The position numbers were made by a program, and so were the translations under genes. 64,000 bases of DNA from Haloarcula salinisoli (lineage in GTDB: Archaea; Halobacteriota; Halobacteria; Halobacteriales; Haloarculaceae). The DNA lies in contig NZ_RKLQ01000005.1 of assembly GCF_019599405.1 (NCBI RefSeq), positions 148,319-212,318 of the forward strand, in the 5' to 3' direction. Of the stretch, positions 52,903 through 62,630 are shown one piece after another; within the stretch, counting starts at the first letter, position 1; each line of letters starts with the position of its first letter. The notes below the pieces were generated by a model. It saw nothing but the letters and a program-made list of their open reading frames with translations, made no database searches and was not told the origin of the DNA.

Positions 52903-55235
52903 GAGAGATCGACCCCGCGGAGCCGACGGGCGTTGATCGCGACGATGACGGTCGACAGCGACATGAACACCGCACCGATAGCGGGCGACAGGAGAATACC
53001 GATAGGTGCGAGAACGCCGGCCGCTAGGGGAAGGGCAAACACGTTGTACCCGGTCGCCCAGACGAGATTCTCCTGCATCTTACGGTAGCTCGCCTTCGAG
53101 AGTTTGATGAGTCGAACGACGTCGCGGGGGTTGTTCTCGACGAGAATGATATCTCCCGACTCGATTGCCACGTCTGTCCCCGAGCCGATGGCGATACCGA
53201 CATCCGCTCTAGTTAGTGCCGGGGCGTCATTGACGCCGTCGCCGACCATCGCGACCAGCTTCCCCTCGGACTGGAGCTGTTCGACTTTCGTGTCTTTCTC
53301 CTCGGGGAGCACTTCAGCAAAGTACTGGTCGATACCGAGTTCTTCGGAGACGGCCTTCGCGACGTCTTCGGAGTCGCCGGTTAGCATCGCCACCTCAATA
53401 TCCATCGCGTGTAGTGCGTCGATGGCCTGCCGACTTTCCTCCCGGATGACGTCTGCCAGCGCAAACGCAGCGACGACCTCGGATTCGTCTTGGATGAGGT
53501 AGATGACAGTCTGGGCGTTTGAGCCGGCCTCATCGGCGAATGAAGCGATAGACGATGGTCTGTCGATGCCGAGCTTCTCGATTAGGTTGGGACCGCCAAG
53601 ATGGACTAGCTCGCCGCCCACGGTTGCTTTGACCCCGAGCCCACGGAGGTTCTCGAAGTTCGAGACACTCGCTCGCTGGACGCCACGTTCGTCGGCGGCG
53701 GTCCGAATCGCGCGAGCGATCATGTGCTCAGAGTCGCCTTCCACGCCAGCAGCGACCTCGAACGCTTCTTCTTCGGACCAACCAGCTGCCGTCTCGACAC
53801 CGACGACACCTTGCTCGCCCTTGGTGAGCGTCCCGGTCTTATCGAACATCACCGTGTCCAGGTTCCGAGCTTCCTCCATGGCGATACGGTCGCGGATGAG
53901 CATCCCGTTTCGGGCGGCCGTCGACGTGTTGATTGCGACGACGAGCGGGACAGCCAGACCGAGTGCATGTGGACAGGCGATGACGAGCACCGTGACGACG
54001 CGTTCCAGTACGGCGATGTTCAACCCCACCGCAATGACCCACGCCACAGCCGTGATGGCCGCCACACCCAACGCGGCGTAGAACAGCCACCCGGACGCCC
54101 GGTCGGCGAGCAGCTGTGTCTTTGACTTCGACTGCTGGGCGTCCTCGACGAGTCGCATGATGCCGGCTAGTGCCGTTTCGTCGCCCGTCTTCGTCACGCG
54201 GACCCGGAGACTGCCATCTTGATTGACCGTCCCAGCGACGACGTCTGCGCCCGGCTCTTTGTCCACTGGTCGTGATTCGCCCGTGATCATCGACTCGTCG
54301 ACTGAAGAGGCCCCCTCGACGACTTCGCCGTCGGCGGGGACACTCGCTCCTGGTCGGACGAGCAGTACGTCTCCGTTCTGGAGCTCTGACACGGGCACTT
54401 CCTCGGTATCCCCACTCTCGGTGACTCGCTCGGCCGTGTCGGGCATGAGCCTGGCGAGTTCGTCGAGTGCACCGGAGGCCGCCCTGACCGACCGCATCTC
54501 TATCCAGTGACCGAGCAACATGATATCGATCAGCGTGACGAGTTCCCAGAAGAAGGGCGTCGTCCCGGGAATAAACAGGCTGGCGACAGAGTAGAGAAAT
54601 GCGACTGAGATTGCCATCGAAATGAGCGTCATCATCCCCGGTGACCGGTCTTTCAGCTCGGGAATCGCCATCTTGAGGAACGGAATGCCACCGTAGGCGA
54701 ACACGACCACCGCGAAGACTGGCGTTATCCAGGTGCTCCCGGGAAACGCCGGCGAGGAGAATCCGAGTGCCCCTTGGATGAACGGGCTGTAGAGGAGGAC
54801 GGGTATCGACAGCGCCGTCGAGATGAAGAACCGCCGGCGGAACATCTGTTCGTGACCGGCGTGCATTCCACCGTGACCGTCGTGACCCGCGTGGTCGCCG
54901 TCTTCGCCATGACTATCGTGCGTATGCTCGTCGTGTTCCGTCCGCTCGTGTATCTCCCGTTCGGCTTCGTCGGCCCGCTCGGCCTCCTCTTCGAGCAGTT
55001 CCTGTTCGACGCTGGAATCGGGATGGGTCCGTGAATCGTCTTGCTGTGGACGGTCGTGCTGGTGCTCGCTGTCGGGCGTAGCCGCTCCATCGCCGGCAGA
55101 TTCGAGTTCACAGATGCGGCAACAGGAAACAGCGTCGTCTGACTGCATAGCAGCGCGGTGGTCCCGTGGCTGTTCGTTCGGCGGGTCGTGGTCTGGGGGG
55201 TTCTTCATGTGTTGTCTATTGGTACCGTCACCCAT
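52899..55235 (-). CDS. copB: Copper-translocating P1B-type ATPase, CPH type (CopB-like)
   Basis: 778 residues from the ATG at 55235; starts at 55208 or 55148 are also possible. The N-terminus is His/Asp-rich ([20 protein letters not shown]) with a CCRIC pair, a metal-binding tail rather than an HMA domain. Core motifs: the ion-channel [10 protein letters not shown] near residue 420, phosphorylation [10 protein letters not shown] near 465, and the hinge [23 protein letters not shown] in helix 6 is typical of P1B-3 copper or silver exporters. It follows the CopZ-like gene and is coupled to the methyltransferase. Confidence 0.92.
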   Translation of the reverse strand: MGDGTNRQHMKNPPDHDPPNEQPRDHRAAMQSDDAVSCCRICELESAGDGAATPDSEHQHDRPQQDDSRTHPDSSVEQELLEEEAERADEAEREIHERTEHDEHTHDSHGEDGDHAGHDGHGGMHAGHEQMFRRRFFISTALSIPVLLYSPFIQGALGFSSPAFPGSTWITPVFAVVVFAYGGIPFLKMAIPELKDRSPGMMTLISMAISVAFLYSVASLFIPGTTPFFWELVTLIDIMLLGHWIEMRSVRAASGALDELARLMPDTAERVTESGDTEEVPVSELQNGDVLLVRPGASVPADGEVVEGASSVDESMITGESRPVDKEPGADVVAGTVNQDGSLRVRVTKTGDETALAGIMRLVEDAQQSKSKTQLLADRASGWLFYAALGVAAITAVAWVIAVGLNIAVLERVVTVLVIACPHALGLAVPLVVAINTSTAARNGMLIRDRIAMEEARNLDTVMFDKTGTLTKGEQGVVGVETAAGWSEEEAFEVAAGVEGDSEHMIARAIRTAADERGVQRASVSNFENLRGLGVKATVGGELVHLGGPNLIEKLGIDRPSSIASFADEAGSNAQTVIYLIQDESEVVAAFALADVIREESRQAIDALHAMDIEVAMLTGDSEDVAKAVSEELGIDQYFAEVLPEEKDTKVEQLQSEGKLVAMVGDGVNDAPALTRADVGIAIGSGTDVAIESGDIILVENNPRDVVRLIKLSKASYRKMQENLVWATGYNVFALPLAAGVLAPIGILLSPAIGAVFMSLSTVIVAINARRLRGVDLS

Positions 55236-55324
55236 TGTACTATCTACACGCCAACACTATCGCGTACGGCCGGCGGGAGGACTCGAATAAGAACCACAGT
55301 AGCAGCCGTCAGCACGCCGTGAGT

Positions 55325-55522
55325 TCAAGCGTGTGCAGTATATCCCGCGTCTTCGACAGCCTCCACGAGGCTCGATACCTCTGTGTCACCCTCGACAGTG
55401 GCCTGTTCAGCATCTCGATCGGCGGTGGCACCGGTGACGCCGGAGACATCCGCTAACGCGTCTTCGACTGTCTGTTCACAGTGTCCGCAGGTCATCCCTT
55501 CGACGGTGATAGTGGTGGACAT
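55325..55522 (-). CDS. copZ: Heavy-metal-associated domain protein, copper chaperone (CopZ-like)
   Basis: 65 residues, a single HMA domain: TITVEGMTCGHCEQTVEDAL with the MTCGHC metal site, and the closing VEAVEDAGYTA. It would bind Cu(I) in the cytosol and pass it to the P-type ATPase encoded 89 bp downstream on the same strand. Length and motif are canonical. Confidence 0.92.
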   Translation of the reverse strand: MSTTITVEGMTCGHCEQTVEDALADVSGVTGATADRDAEQATVEGDTEVSSLVEAVEDAGYTAHA

Positions 55523-55712
55523 ACAGTACTAACTACGCCTCGCTCTTTTATTCGGATTGTCCTTTTTTACCGAAAGTAGTTGAGACAAATGGCTTTGGAA
55601 TCGAAGCGGAGTGTGTCCTCTGAAGCTTGGAGATTACATCGGGCGGCGCCGAGCAAACGGCTCCGATGACCCACCGCGGGAGACGCCGGTAATCAGGTCG
55701 GGCATGGTCGCA

Positions 55713-56501
55713 TCACTGTTCGACCCGGATGTCGTGTTGGGTCGTGATGAGCGTGCCATCCGGTTTCGACTGGAGGAACAGCCGATATCTCCCGGCCGTC
55801 GGAAACCGCGCACCGAATTCGACCTGTCCACTGTCGGGACTCGTCTCCTCGGGATGGACGTGCAGGTATGCGAGGTCGCCTTCGCGGAGTGCAACAAGAT
55901 GGCCGAGTGCGCCCAGATACGGGTCCAGTCGAGACACGGGTTCGCCGTCATCTCTGATTTCGAATACCAACTCAGACGCCTCTCCAGCGAGAATCCCACC
56001 TGTCTGGAGTTCAATATCGTATCCCGCTGCTGTCGCATGTCGTGCTGTATTGGGCCTTGGTGCGACCGCCATCTCACCTGAAGCAAAGAGGTCGACTCCA
56101 AGTGTCATCGGATGACCGTCCACCACTATGTCGATGAACGCTCGATAGACGCCCGGGTCAGGAAGGGTGAGCGCCTCGACACGCCACGTCCCATCGTTTC
56201 CGAGGGTTGGATGGAGATGCTGGAAGCGAGTGAGGTCTCGACGGACGACAATGAGGTGCCCGCGCTGTCCGTGAGCTTCCTCGAAGTCTGTCACGACATC
56301 GCCGTTTTGCGAGACAATCTGGAAGCTCCAGTCCAGTGAGTCACTTGGTGTAAAGCGTGTCTCCGCCGGGACGAAGCGAAGGCCGTTTGCGTCCACCGAT
56401 AGCCCGCCCAGCGTCGCGTGTCCGCCGGGACCGTATCCCTCTGGAGAGCCGTGGCGCCCGTGTTCGGAGTGATTCTCCATAGCAGAGAGAGGGCCTGTCA
56501 T
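55713..56501 (-). CDS. YtkA-like/beta-sandwich metal-region protein
   Basis: 262 residues. The His-rich N-terminus (MENHSEHGRHGS in the shorter start at 56480) precedes two beta domains, each with a RGHLIVVRRDLTRFQHLHP or GHLVALREGDLAYLHVHPEE strand pair. The HLHP/HVHP motifs and G-H-L pattern recall the YtkA/FixH-like beta-sandwich proteins found beside copper genes. No signal peptide is visible, which is odd for this fold. It is divergent from the permease gene, sharing an intergenic region of about 180 bp. Confidence 0.6.
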   Translation of the reverse strand: MTGPLSAMENHSEHGRHGSPEGYGPGGHATLGGLSVDANGLRFVPAETRFTPSDSLDWSFQIVSQNGDVVTDFEEAHGQRGHLIVVRRDLTRFQHLHPTLGNDGTWRVEALTLPDPGVYRAFIDIVVDGHPMTLGVDLFASGEMAVAPRPNTARHATAAGYDIELQTGGILAGEASELVFEIRDDGEPVSRLDPYLGALGHLVALREGDLAYLHVHPEETSPDSGQVEFGARFPTAGRYRLFLQSKPDGTLITTQHDIRVEQ

Positions 56502-56682
56502 AGGTTAACAGATTGCCCTGATTGAGGTGTGGCCACGCAGCGAACGATGAGCTAGAACGCCTGTCTCACACAGACAGTCATTGTAGCCGGCGTATCTTGC
56601 TTCCGAACACAAACTTTCGTCGGGTTCAGAGCTAACAATCTTAAGAACAATTGACAAAACAGATGGCTGTGTTGGTCTACAT

Positions 56683-58083
56683 ATGCAAGCTGCCATCGTC
56701 GACGGGATTTTCGAATCCTTACGGATCGGATTCGGATTCCTTTGGACAGCAGCATGGGCAATCATCATGGGCCTCGTCATCACGAGTCTCGTGCAGGTCT
56801 ACGTCTCGAAGGAACGCATGGCAAGAGTACTGGGCGAGGAGACTGTGGGTGGCGTCACGAAAGCGACGTTGTTTGGCGCTGCAAGTAGCGGGTGTAGCTT
56901 CGGTGCGATTGCTATCGGGAAAGGGCTGTTCAAGAAGGGGGCACACGCGGTGAACGTCCTCGCCTTCATGTTCGCCTCGACGAACCTAATCGTCGAGCTG
57001 GGGCTCATGATTCTCATACTCCTGGGCTGGGAGTTCCTCGTCGCGGAACTGCTCGGTGGTGTCATTCTCATCGCGGTGATGGCGGTCCTCGTCCATTTGA
57101 CCCTCCCGGAGAATCTCTTCGACGAGGTCAGACAGGCGCTCAACGACCGCGACCACGAGCACGGGATTACAGAGGACCCGACCTGCGGGATGGAAGGCAA
57201 AGACGAGTACTCGCTGGTGACCGATGGCGGCGAGATGCTGAAGTTCTGCTCGGAAGGCTGTATGGAGACCTACGAGCAGGAAGCCGCCAGTAGTGGTGGG
57301 TGGCGTGAGGAACTCCTGTCGTGGGGCGGCTGGTACAAGGTCGGCAATCAGTACCGAAAGGAGTGGTCAATGATCTGGAAGGACGTCGTGGCCGGCTTTC
57401 TCATCTCGGGGTTCGTCATCGTGTTCGTCCCACAATCAGTGTGGAACACGCTGTTCCTCCAGGGCGAGGGTGTGCTTGTCAGCGCCGAGAATGCAATCAT
57501 GGGGGTCGCCATCGCCGTCGTCAGCTTCGTCGGAAGCATGGGCAACGTCCCATTCGCCGTTGCCCTCTGGGGCGGGGGTATTAGCTTCGCTGGCGTCATC
57601 GCGTTCGTCTACGCCGACCTCATCACGATTCCCGTCCTGAACGTCTACCGGAAGTACTACGGTTGGAAGGTGATGCTGTACATCCTCGGTGTGTTCTTCG
57701 TGACGATGGCCTTCACGGGCTTTCTCATGGAAGAACTGTTCAACGCGCTCGGTATCGTCCCAGACCTCGCGGGCGGAGAGACAGCGACCGAACAGACGTA
57801 CTTCGAACTCAACTACACGTTCTACCTCAACGTCATCGCTTTCGCGCTTTCTGGGTTCCTCCTGTATGTCTACCGTCGAGGTCTCGGCGCGCCCGGTCAG
57901 TATCGTGACCCCGTTTGTGGGATGCGAACCGACGACAGCGGGCCGAGTCTCTCCCACGACGGGGAGACGTACTACTTTTGTTCGGAGCGCTGCAAGCAGT
58001 CCTTCGACGAGCACCCGACAGAGTTCTCAGACCAACACCCACACGTTTCTGAAGGAGGTGGGGCCGACAGCCATGACCATTGA
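56683..58083 (+). CDS. YraQ/DUF318-type permease with two YHS metal domains
   Basis: 466 residues. Two membrane halves (about 1-150 and 225-405) carry the SGCSFGAIAIGKGLFKKGAH motif of the YraQ/ArsP permease family. Between them (about 163-198) and at the C-terminus (about 405-445) are YHS/TRASH-type domains, DPTCGMEGKDEYSLV with CSEGC and DPVCGMRTDDSGPSLS with CSERC, which bind soft metals. The fusion suggests a permease gated by, or supplied through, metal-binding domains. The His-rich C-terminus ends ADSHDH. The upstream region has an AT-rich promoter-like stretch (AACAATCTTAAGAACAATTG). Confidence 0.82.
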   Translation: MQAAIVDGIFESLRIGFGFLWTAAWAIIMGLVITSLVQVYVSKERMARVLGEETVGGVTKATLFGAASSGCSFGAIAIGKGLFKKGAHAVNVLAFMFASTNLIVELGLMILILLGWEFLVAELLGGVILIAVMAVLVHLTLPENLFDEVRQALNDRDHEHGITEDPTCGMEGKDEYSLVTDGGEMLKFCSEGCMETYEQEAASSGGWREELLSWGGWYKVGNQYRKEWSMIWKDVVAGFLISGFVIVFVPQSVWNTLFLQGEGVLVSAENAIMGVAIAVVSFVGSMGNVPFAVALWGGGISFAGVIAFVYADLITIPVLNVYRKYYGWKVMLYILGVFFVTMAFTGFLMEELFNALGIVPDLAGGETATEQTYFELNYTFYLNVIAFALSGFLLYVYRRGLGAPGQYRDPVCGMRTDDSGPSLSHDGETYYFCSERCKQSFDEHPTEFSDQHPHVSEGGGADSHDH

Positions 58084-58211
58084 CCGAATCCCGTCACACC
58101 GCGTCGACGAGAGGCGGCAGCCCGTATCGGTACACCTGTCAGACTACTGCATCTCGGCAGTAGCGACAGCCACACTATGTCCCAGCAAATCCACTTCGGA
58201 GGTGACTAACA

Positions 58212-59678
58212 GTGTCCGTTGACCTGGTCATCCACGATGCACTCGTCTTGACTGTCGACGAACGCAACCGGCTCTACGAGCGTGGGACGGTCGTCGTCGA
58301 CGACGGACGTATCACAGAGGTTCGGAAGTCCATCGACGGCGACGCAAGCATTGCGGCCGAGGAGGTAATCGACGGCGATGGGAAGCTCGTGATGCCGGGG
58401 CTCATCAACGCACACACACATCTCGAATTCACTCCGCTGATAGGTGCGTTCAGCGACCTCGGGTTGCTGGAGATGATGGGCAGCATGACTGCTATCTTCG
58501 GTCGTCTCGCCGATGACGAGTTCGACTATCTGGTGGAGGCCGGATACGAACTGGCCGCACTGAACTTTGCGCTTGGCGGCGTTACGACGGTCAACTCGAT
58601 GGACGTCCAGCCCGGCGCAGGTGCCGAGGCGTTCGGCGAAGCAGGGCTGCGTGGCTTGTTCGGTCCGGTGATTACGGACCTCTTCTGGGATGAACCGGTC
58701 GATGAACAGTTCGACCGCGCTCGCCAGTTCATCGAGGCGTATCACGATACCTACGGCGGGCGTATTCAAGCGACGATTTGCCCACACGACGACTGGTCGT
58801 GTACACGCGAGCTATGGGAGCGCACAGCGGCCCTCGCTACAGAATACCCCGATTTGCTCGTGCATACGCATCTGCTCGAACTCGAAGAGAGTAACACGAT
58901 GGCACGAGCCAACGGCGCCGCCGACTCGCTCGACCTGCTCGACGATGTCGGCCTCCTAGACGACCGCCTCCTTGCTGCGCATTTCCGTCTCGCCGACGAG
59001 GACGATATCGAGCGAACTGCAGCCTCGGAAGCGTCCGTCGCGCACTGTCCCTCTGTCTTCGCCTACTGGAACCCCGACGCTGAGATGCAGTGGACGCCGG
59101 TACCCGAGTTACGGTCGGCAGGCGTCGATGTCGGGCTGGGAATCGACGACCACTACTGGCACGATTCGTACAGCCTGTTCGGCGAAGCCCGACAGGCCCG
59201 CCTCGCTGCCAATCTCAAGCGGACGGCCGGACAGTACACCTCGATGGAGCTCGTCCGAATGCTCACCGTCGAGGGAGCACGGGCCCTGGGGATAGGCGAC
59301 GAAATCGGGAGTGTCGAACCGGGCAAACGTGCCGACTTGATTCTCTTGAATATAGAGAAGCCGAAGTTCACGCCCCTGACCAACATCCCCGCTCACATCG
59401 TGAACAACGCTGGTCCAGCCGACGTAGAGACGGTCATCGTCGACGGCTACGTGGTCGTGCGAGACAGAAACCCGGTAACGATGAACGTCGACGAGGTGCG
59501 ACGGCAGGCGGAGCAGGCTGTCGACCGCTTCGCAGACGAGACTGGATGGGAGCTGGACGTTGGCGGTGCTGAACCGCCGGGGACGATTGATACTGTTCGA
59601 GACCTCCCGAAGCGAGGACCGACACGGCTGTTGTCGCGGCTTGCGCTTCAGTCAGTACGCGACACGTTTGAATGGTAA
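58212..59678 (+). CDS. Amidohydrolase family metal-dependent hydrolase (deaminase-like)
   Basis: 488 residues from a GTG at 58212, with a strong Shine-Dalgarno GGAGGTGA at 58198-58205 that fixes the start. The metal ligands are in INAHTHLEF (HxH), then HTHLLELE, ALAAH/LLAAHFRL and GIDDH, the MtaD/SsnA/atrazine hydrolase pattern. It contains DLILLNIEKPKFTPLTNIPA near the C-terminus as in that subgroup. Substrate probably an amino-purine, amino-pyrimidine or related compound. The link with metal resistance is unclear. Confidence 0.85.
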   Translation: MSVDLVIHDALVLTVDERNRLYERGTVVVDDGRITEVRKSIDGDASIAAEEVIDGDGKLVMPGLINAHTHLEFTPLIGAFSDLGLLEMMGSMTAIFGRLADDEFDYLVEAGYELAALNFALGGVTTVNSMDVQPGAGAEAFGEAGLRGLFGPVITDLFWDEPVDEQFDRARQFIEAYHDTYGGRIQATICPHDDWSCTRELWERTAALATEYPDLLVHTHLLELEESNTMARANGAADSLDLLDDVGLLDDRLLAAHFRLADEDDIERTAASEASVAHCPSVFAYWNPDAEMQWTPVPELRSAGVDVGLGIDDHYWHDSYSLFGEARQARLAANLKRTAGQYTSMELVRMLTVEGARALGIGDEIGSVEPGKRADLILLNIEKPKFTPLTNIPAHIVNNAGPADVETVIVDGYVVVRDRNPVTMNVDEVRRQAEQAVDRFADETGWELDVGGAEPPGTIDTVRDLPKRGPTRLLSRLALQSVRDTFEW

Positions 59679-59751
59679 TCAAAACTGGTACACCGCCGTC
59701 TCACTGACGATTACATATGATCACGGGACACACCAGAGTGAGGTGTGAGGG

Positions 59752-60345
59752 ATGAATCGCCGGCGTGCAGATACGGCTGCCGGCCTCCTCGTCGCGGCTA
59801 TCTTTCTCTTTGGCGGAGTGCTCAGCTGGCAAGCATACCAGCGACAGCAAGCGTTCGAACAGATGGGGTCGATGATGGGGATGGGGTCGTCGATGGGCGC
59901 TGCGCACGGAACGAGTCCACTCTGGTACGTCTTCGGGACGCTCTTCGTCTCCGCTGTCGTGGGTGGCGGGTATCTCTTGGTTCGAGACGAGTTCACTAGC
60001 CCAGATGTAGAGACCCGTTCGCAGGCCCCAGCAGCGAATGCGGATGGTCCTGAGAGTACTGCGTCACCGGCGGAACAACCAGCTGGAGAGACTACTCCGG
60101 AATCGCAACCACAGGCCCGTGTGTTAGATCTCCTGCCAGAAGACGAGCGCCGACTCCTCGAACCGGTGCTGTCCTCACCCGGCCTCACGCAAATCGAATT
60201 ACGAGACCGCTCGGACTTTTCGAAGAGCAAGGTGAGCCAGACGGTCAGCGCCCTCGAGAAGCGTGGTCTGTTGTACCGCGAGCGGCAGGGACGAACGTAT
60301 CGTGTCTATCCGAGCGATGATTTAGAGCAGAACCAGACGAGTTGA
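59752..60345 (+). CDS. Membrane-anchored winged-helix protein with Met-rich loop
   Basis: 197 residues. Two hydrophobic helices (about 9-26 and 60-80) flank an exported loop with MGSMMGMGSSMGAAHG, a likely Cu(I)- or Ag(I)-binding Met cluster. A disordered linker leads to a cytosolic MarR-like wHTH: LEPVLSSPGLTQIELRDRSD, FSKSKVSQTVSALEKRGLLY. It could sense extracellular metal and act on DNA directly. It is the first gene of the right part of the metal island and may regulate the neighbours. Confidence 0.75.
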   Translation: MNRRRADTAAGLLVAAIFLFGGVLSWQAYQRQQAFEQMGSMMGMGSSMGAAHGTSPLWYVFGTLFVSAVVGGGYLLVRDEFTSPDVETRSQAPAANADGPESTASPAEQPAGETTPESQPQARVLDLLPEDERRLLEPVLSSPGLTQIELRDRSDFSKSKVSQTVSALEKRGLLYRERQGRTYRVYPSDDLEQNQTS

Positions 60346-60537
60346 CGACTGGCCCCAGGCCATTTATATTTAGAGTGGTTTTGGCGCATAACATTCGGAG
60401 CTCGTCACGTTGCGCTTCGAAAATACCCGACTGAATTGATGAGTTAATCGCTCGAAATCTTCCGAAGGGGCCTCTCTAAACCCATTATAGGATGAAGCCG
60501 AAATCGAGGAAAAATATGGTATCGTATAGACTCATAC

Positions 60538-61203
60538 ATGCACGTTGGCAACCGTTCGCTCGACGCGCATCGACTCCCGGAACCGCTGAATCGAATTGCC
60601 ACCGTCGGCGAGAGACTGACGATTGTCGCCGTCGGACTGGTGGTAGTGGCCTTCTTGACGAACCCATCGCCAACCCAGGACCTGCTAGGGTGGGGGCTGC
60701 CGGTAACACTGCCCGTGTCCCAGCCGCGATGGGGCCATTCGGTTGCGAGCTACATGATTGGCATGTGGCTTCTCGAGTTTACGTTCCCACTGGCACTTTT
60801 GGGGGCGTACGACCGGTGGGCTGACTCGATGACAGCGAGTCGCCGGTGGCTCTTGGCTATACCAGCAGTGTACATGCTCGTGCTGTCGCTGTACTGCCGA
60901 GTTGTTTACGTCCCGAACGTCACGCCGACGCCGCTGGGTCCCGCCGCAACCGCTTTGTGTTGGGCCTACTGTGCGACCGGTATTGGTCTCTGGAGTAACC
61001 TCGCTCTCGGTACGGCTGGTCTGGGACTGATTGCATGGGCTGCGTCCCGCCGAGAGTGGCAGTCGGATTGGCTGTTCGCGGTCCTATTCGGCGTCTTTTC
61101 GCTACCACTGGGCGTGCCAGCCATCTGGTATGGCTTCCGCTCCCGTCGTCGAAACGACAGCCTCTCGAACACAGATGCCTCGGGTAGGTCTTATCTCTCT
61201 TGA
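60538..61203 (+). CDS. Multi-pass membrane protein
   Basis: 221 residues with about five hydrophobic segments and a basic C-terminal tail (GFRSRRRNDSLSN). No recognised family. The ATG at 60538 is preceded by an AT-rich region and no strong Shine-Dalgarno. It sits within the metal island, so transport or sensing is possible, but no ligand motif is visible. It converges on the small zinc-binding gene at 61213-61434. Confidence 0.6.
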   Translation: MHVGNRSLDAHRLPEPLNRIATVGERLTIVAVGLVVVAFLTNPSPTQDLLGWGLPVTLPVSQPRWGHSVASYMIGMWLLEFTFPLALLGAYDRWADSMTASRRWLLAIPAVYMLVLSLYCRVVYVPNVTPTPLGPAATALCWAYCATGIGLWSNLALGTAGLGLIAWAASRREWQSDWLFAVLFGVFSLPLGVPAIWYGFRSRRRNDSLSNTDASGRSYLS

Positions 61204-61212
61204 TGGTCGGAG

Positions 61213-61434
61213 TTAGGTGCAGTTGCTTTCGTCGGGGTTCCACTCACACGCATCGCCCGCCACGAGATTGTTGTCGTCGATATATGCTGATAGGCAGGCG
61301 TGGTTACAGAAGTAGTTGGGTGACCCACAGTCATCGGTGCAGTCTCGGACACAGATTGGCTCGTGGTCGAAGATACGCGACCCACAGTACGCACATGCTT
61401 CGTCCGCGTCAGGTGTCTCGACGGTTGTTGACAT
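61213..61434 (-). CDS. Small zinc-finger-like protein
   Basis: 73 residues. Cysteines and histidines are dense: CAYCGSRIFDHEPICVRDC, CGSPNYFCNHACLSAYI, and a final ACEW...NCT. The YFCNHACLSAY segment resembles TRASH/YHS or MYM-type metal fingers. It may be a metal buffer or sensor. It is the only minus-strand gene between 56.6 and 63.6 kb. Confidence 0.6.
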   Translation of the reverse strand: MSTTVETPDADEACAYCGSRIFDHEPICVRDCTDDCGSPNYFCNHACLSAYIDDNNLVAGDACEWNPDESNCT

Positions 61435-61750
61435 ACGTTTGCGAAGTGGCGCGTTACTGAAAATGGTTCTTCTGAGTATGACGGCTACTTCACCAGTACT
61501 TAGCTAATCGACTCTCTTGGCCACCGGACGCGAACCGTGATTGATCGAGGACTTCCATTTAGATGGACGCTTCTGGATACTTCTGAGACAACGGAGTTCT
61601 CCACACTGTCGAATTCGGGTGGTATGAACGGTCCTGTTTCTGAGAAACGATTAGAACGCTCTATACACGTTCTCGACCCCTCTCCTGTGTCAGTTCACAC
61701 CCATCGTGATAACTCCAAAGCGGGCCTACGACTACCTGGGGAGAAAGACA
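61435..61750. other. Intergenic stretch before the Met/His-rich gene cluster
   Basis: About 315 bases with no supported gene; the frame open upstream of 61751 has no protein-like content. It presumably holds divergent promoters for the zinc-finger gene and the cluster that starts at 61751. Confidence 0.4.
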
Positions 61751-62113
61751 ATGACCAATTTCACCATCGGCCGCTGGCTGCTCGTAGCGCTCGCACTCGT
61801 CGGCCTCGCGCTGGCCCCGGGGCTGGGGAGCGCACACGGCAACGACACGACGGCAGATGACGCGCATCCGTATGACGAAACCGATGACGACTGGCCGACG
61901 TGGATGGAAGACCACATGACCGATCACATGGGTCCCGGCGCCGTTGAGTGGATGGAAAACCACATGGGTGTGACCGTCAGCGAGATGGCCCGAGACCATG
62001 ACGACGACCATAGCGGGACGTACGGACAGGACCACGCTGGCGACCACCACGGGCCCTTTGGACAGGGCCAGACTGACGACCACCGCGGAACGCACGGACA
62101 GGGCCACTGCTGA
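61751..62113 (+). CDS. Secreted His/Asp/Met-rich metal-binding protein
   Basis: 120 residues from the ATG at 61751 (MTNFTIGRWLLVALAL). A signal peptide ends at GLGSAHG. The mature part is full of DHM, MEDH, MENH and HDDDH, and ends with repeated units of the form GxxGQDHAG/FGQGQ/HGQGHC. Such composition binds Cu or Zn outside the cell. It is the first of four consecutive plus-strand genes with related character. Confidence 0.7.
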   Translation: MTNFTIGRWLLVALALVGLALAPGLGSAHGNDTTADDAHPYDETDDDWPTWMEDHMTDHMGPGAVEWMENHMGVTVSEMARDHDDDHSGTYGQDHAGDHHGPFGQGQTDDHRGTHGQGHC

Positions 62114-62170
62114 AGACCCTGCCCAATTCGAATGCATCGACCGACCACCGCGACCCGCCAATACAGAATC

Positions 62171-62605
62171 ATGACCCAACACACTACGCAGATTGGACGC
62201 ACCGCTTATCGACTCATGGTATCCGTCGCCTTCGGGCTAGTCGTGACGACTGGCACCGCTGCTGCCCACGGGGGTGGGGGCTATGGAGGTGGCATGATGG
62301 GGGGATCAACGATGGGGGGCGGCTGGGGACTTCTCGGCGGAGCGATGGGACTTTCGGGGCTCCTCTGGATGGGACTGTTAGTCGTGCTCCCGCTGTACCT
62401 TGTTTGGAGGGTCTGGGGTCGTCGAGACGACGAAGGCGGCGAGCGCTCGATGGCGGTCCTCCGCGAACGTTACGCGCGTGGTGATCTCTCAGATGACGAG
62501 TTTGAACGGAGGCGGGAACAATTAGAGCGGTCCCTCTCAAACCGGTCTCGTAGCGATAGTGGAGGGACAGTTCCCGCGCGTAATTCATCTGGACACTACT
62601 GTTAA
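62171..62605 (+). CDS. SHOCT-domain membrane protein with Gly/Met-rich segment
   Basis: 144 residues from the ATG at 62171. One hydrophobic segment near residue 15-35 (signal-anchor, ending TAAAHGGGG), then GGGMMGGSTMGGGWGLLGG, a second helix about 65-90, and a C-terminal SHOCT motif (LRERYARGDLSDDEFERRRE). SHOCT tails are short oligomerisation modules. The Met/Gly stretch may bind metal. Paralogous to the gene at 63037. Confidence 0.7.
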   Translation: MTQHTTQIGRTAYRLMVSVAFGLVVTTGTAAAHGGGGYGGGMMGGSTMGGGWGLLGGAMGLSGLLWMGLLVVLPLYLVWRVWGRRDDEGGERSMAVLRERYARGDLSDDEFERRREQLERSLSNRSRSDSGGTVPARNSSGHYC

Positions 62606-62630
62606 ATATACAACAATTGTACCATGGCGT

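Noticed and set aside
58177..58209. 10-codon ORF just before the amidohydrolase
   Set aside because: It only spans the Shine-Dalgarno of the GTG start; no evidence of a functional leader peptide.
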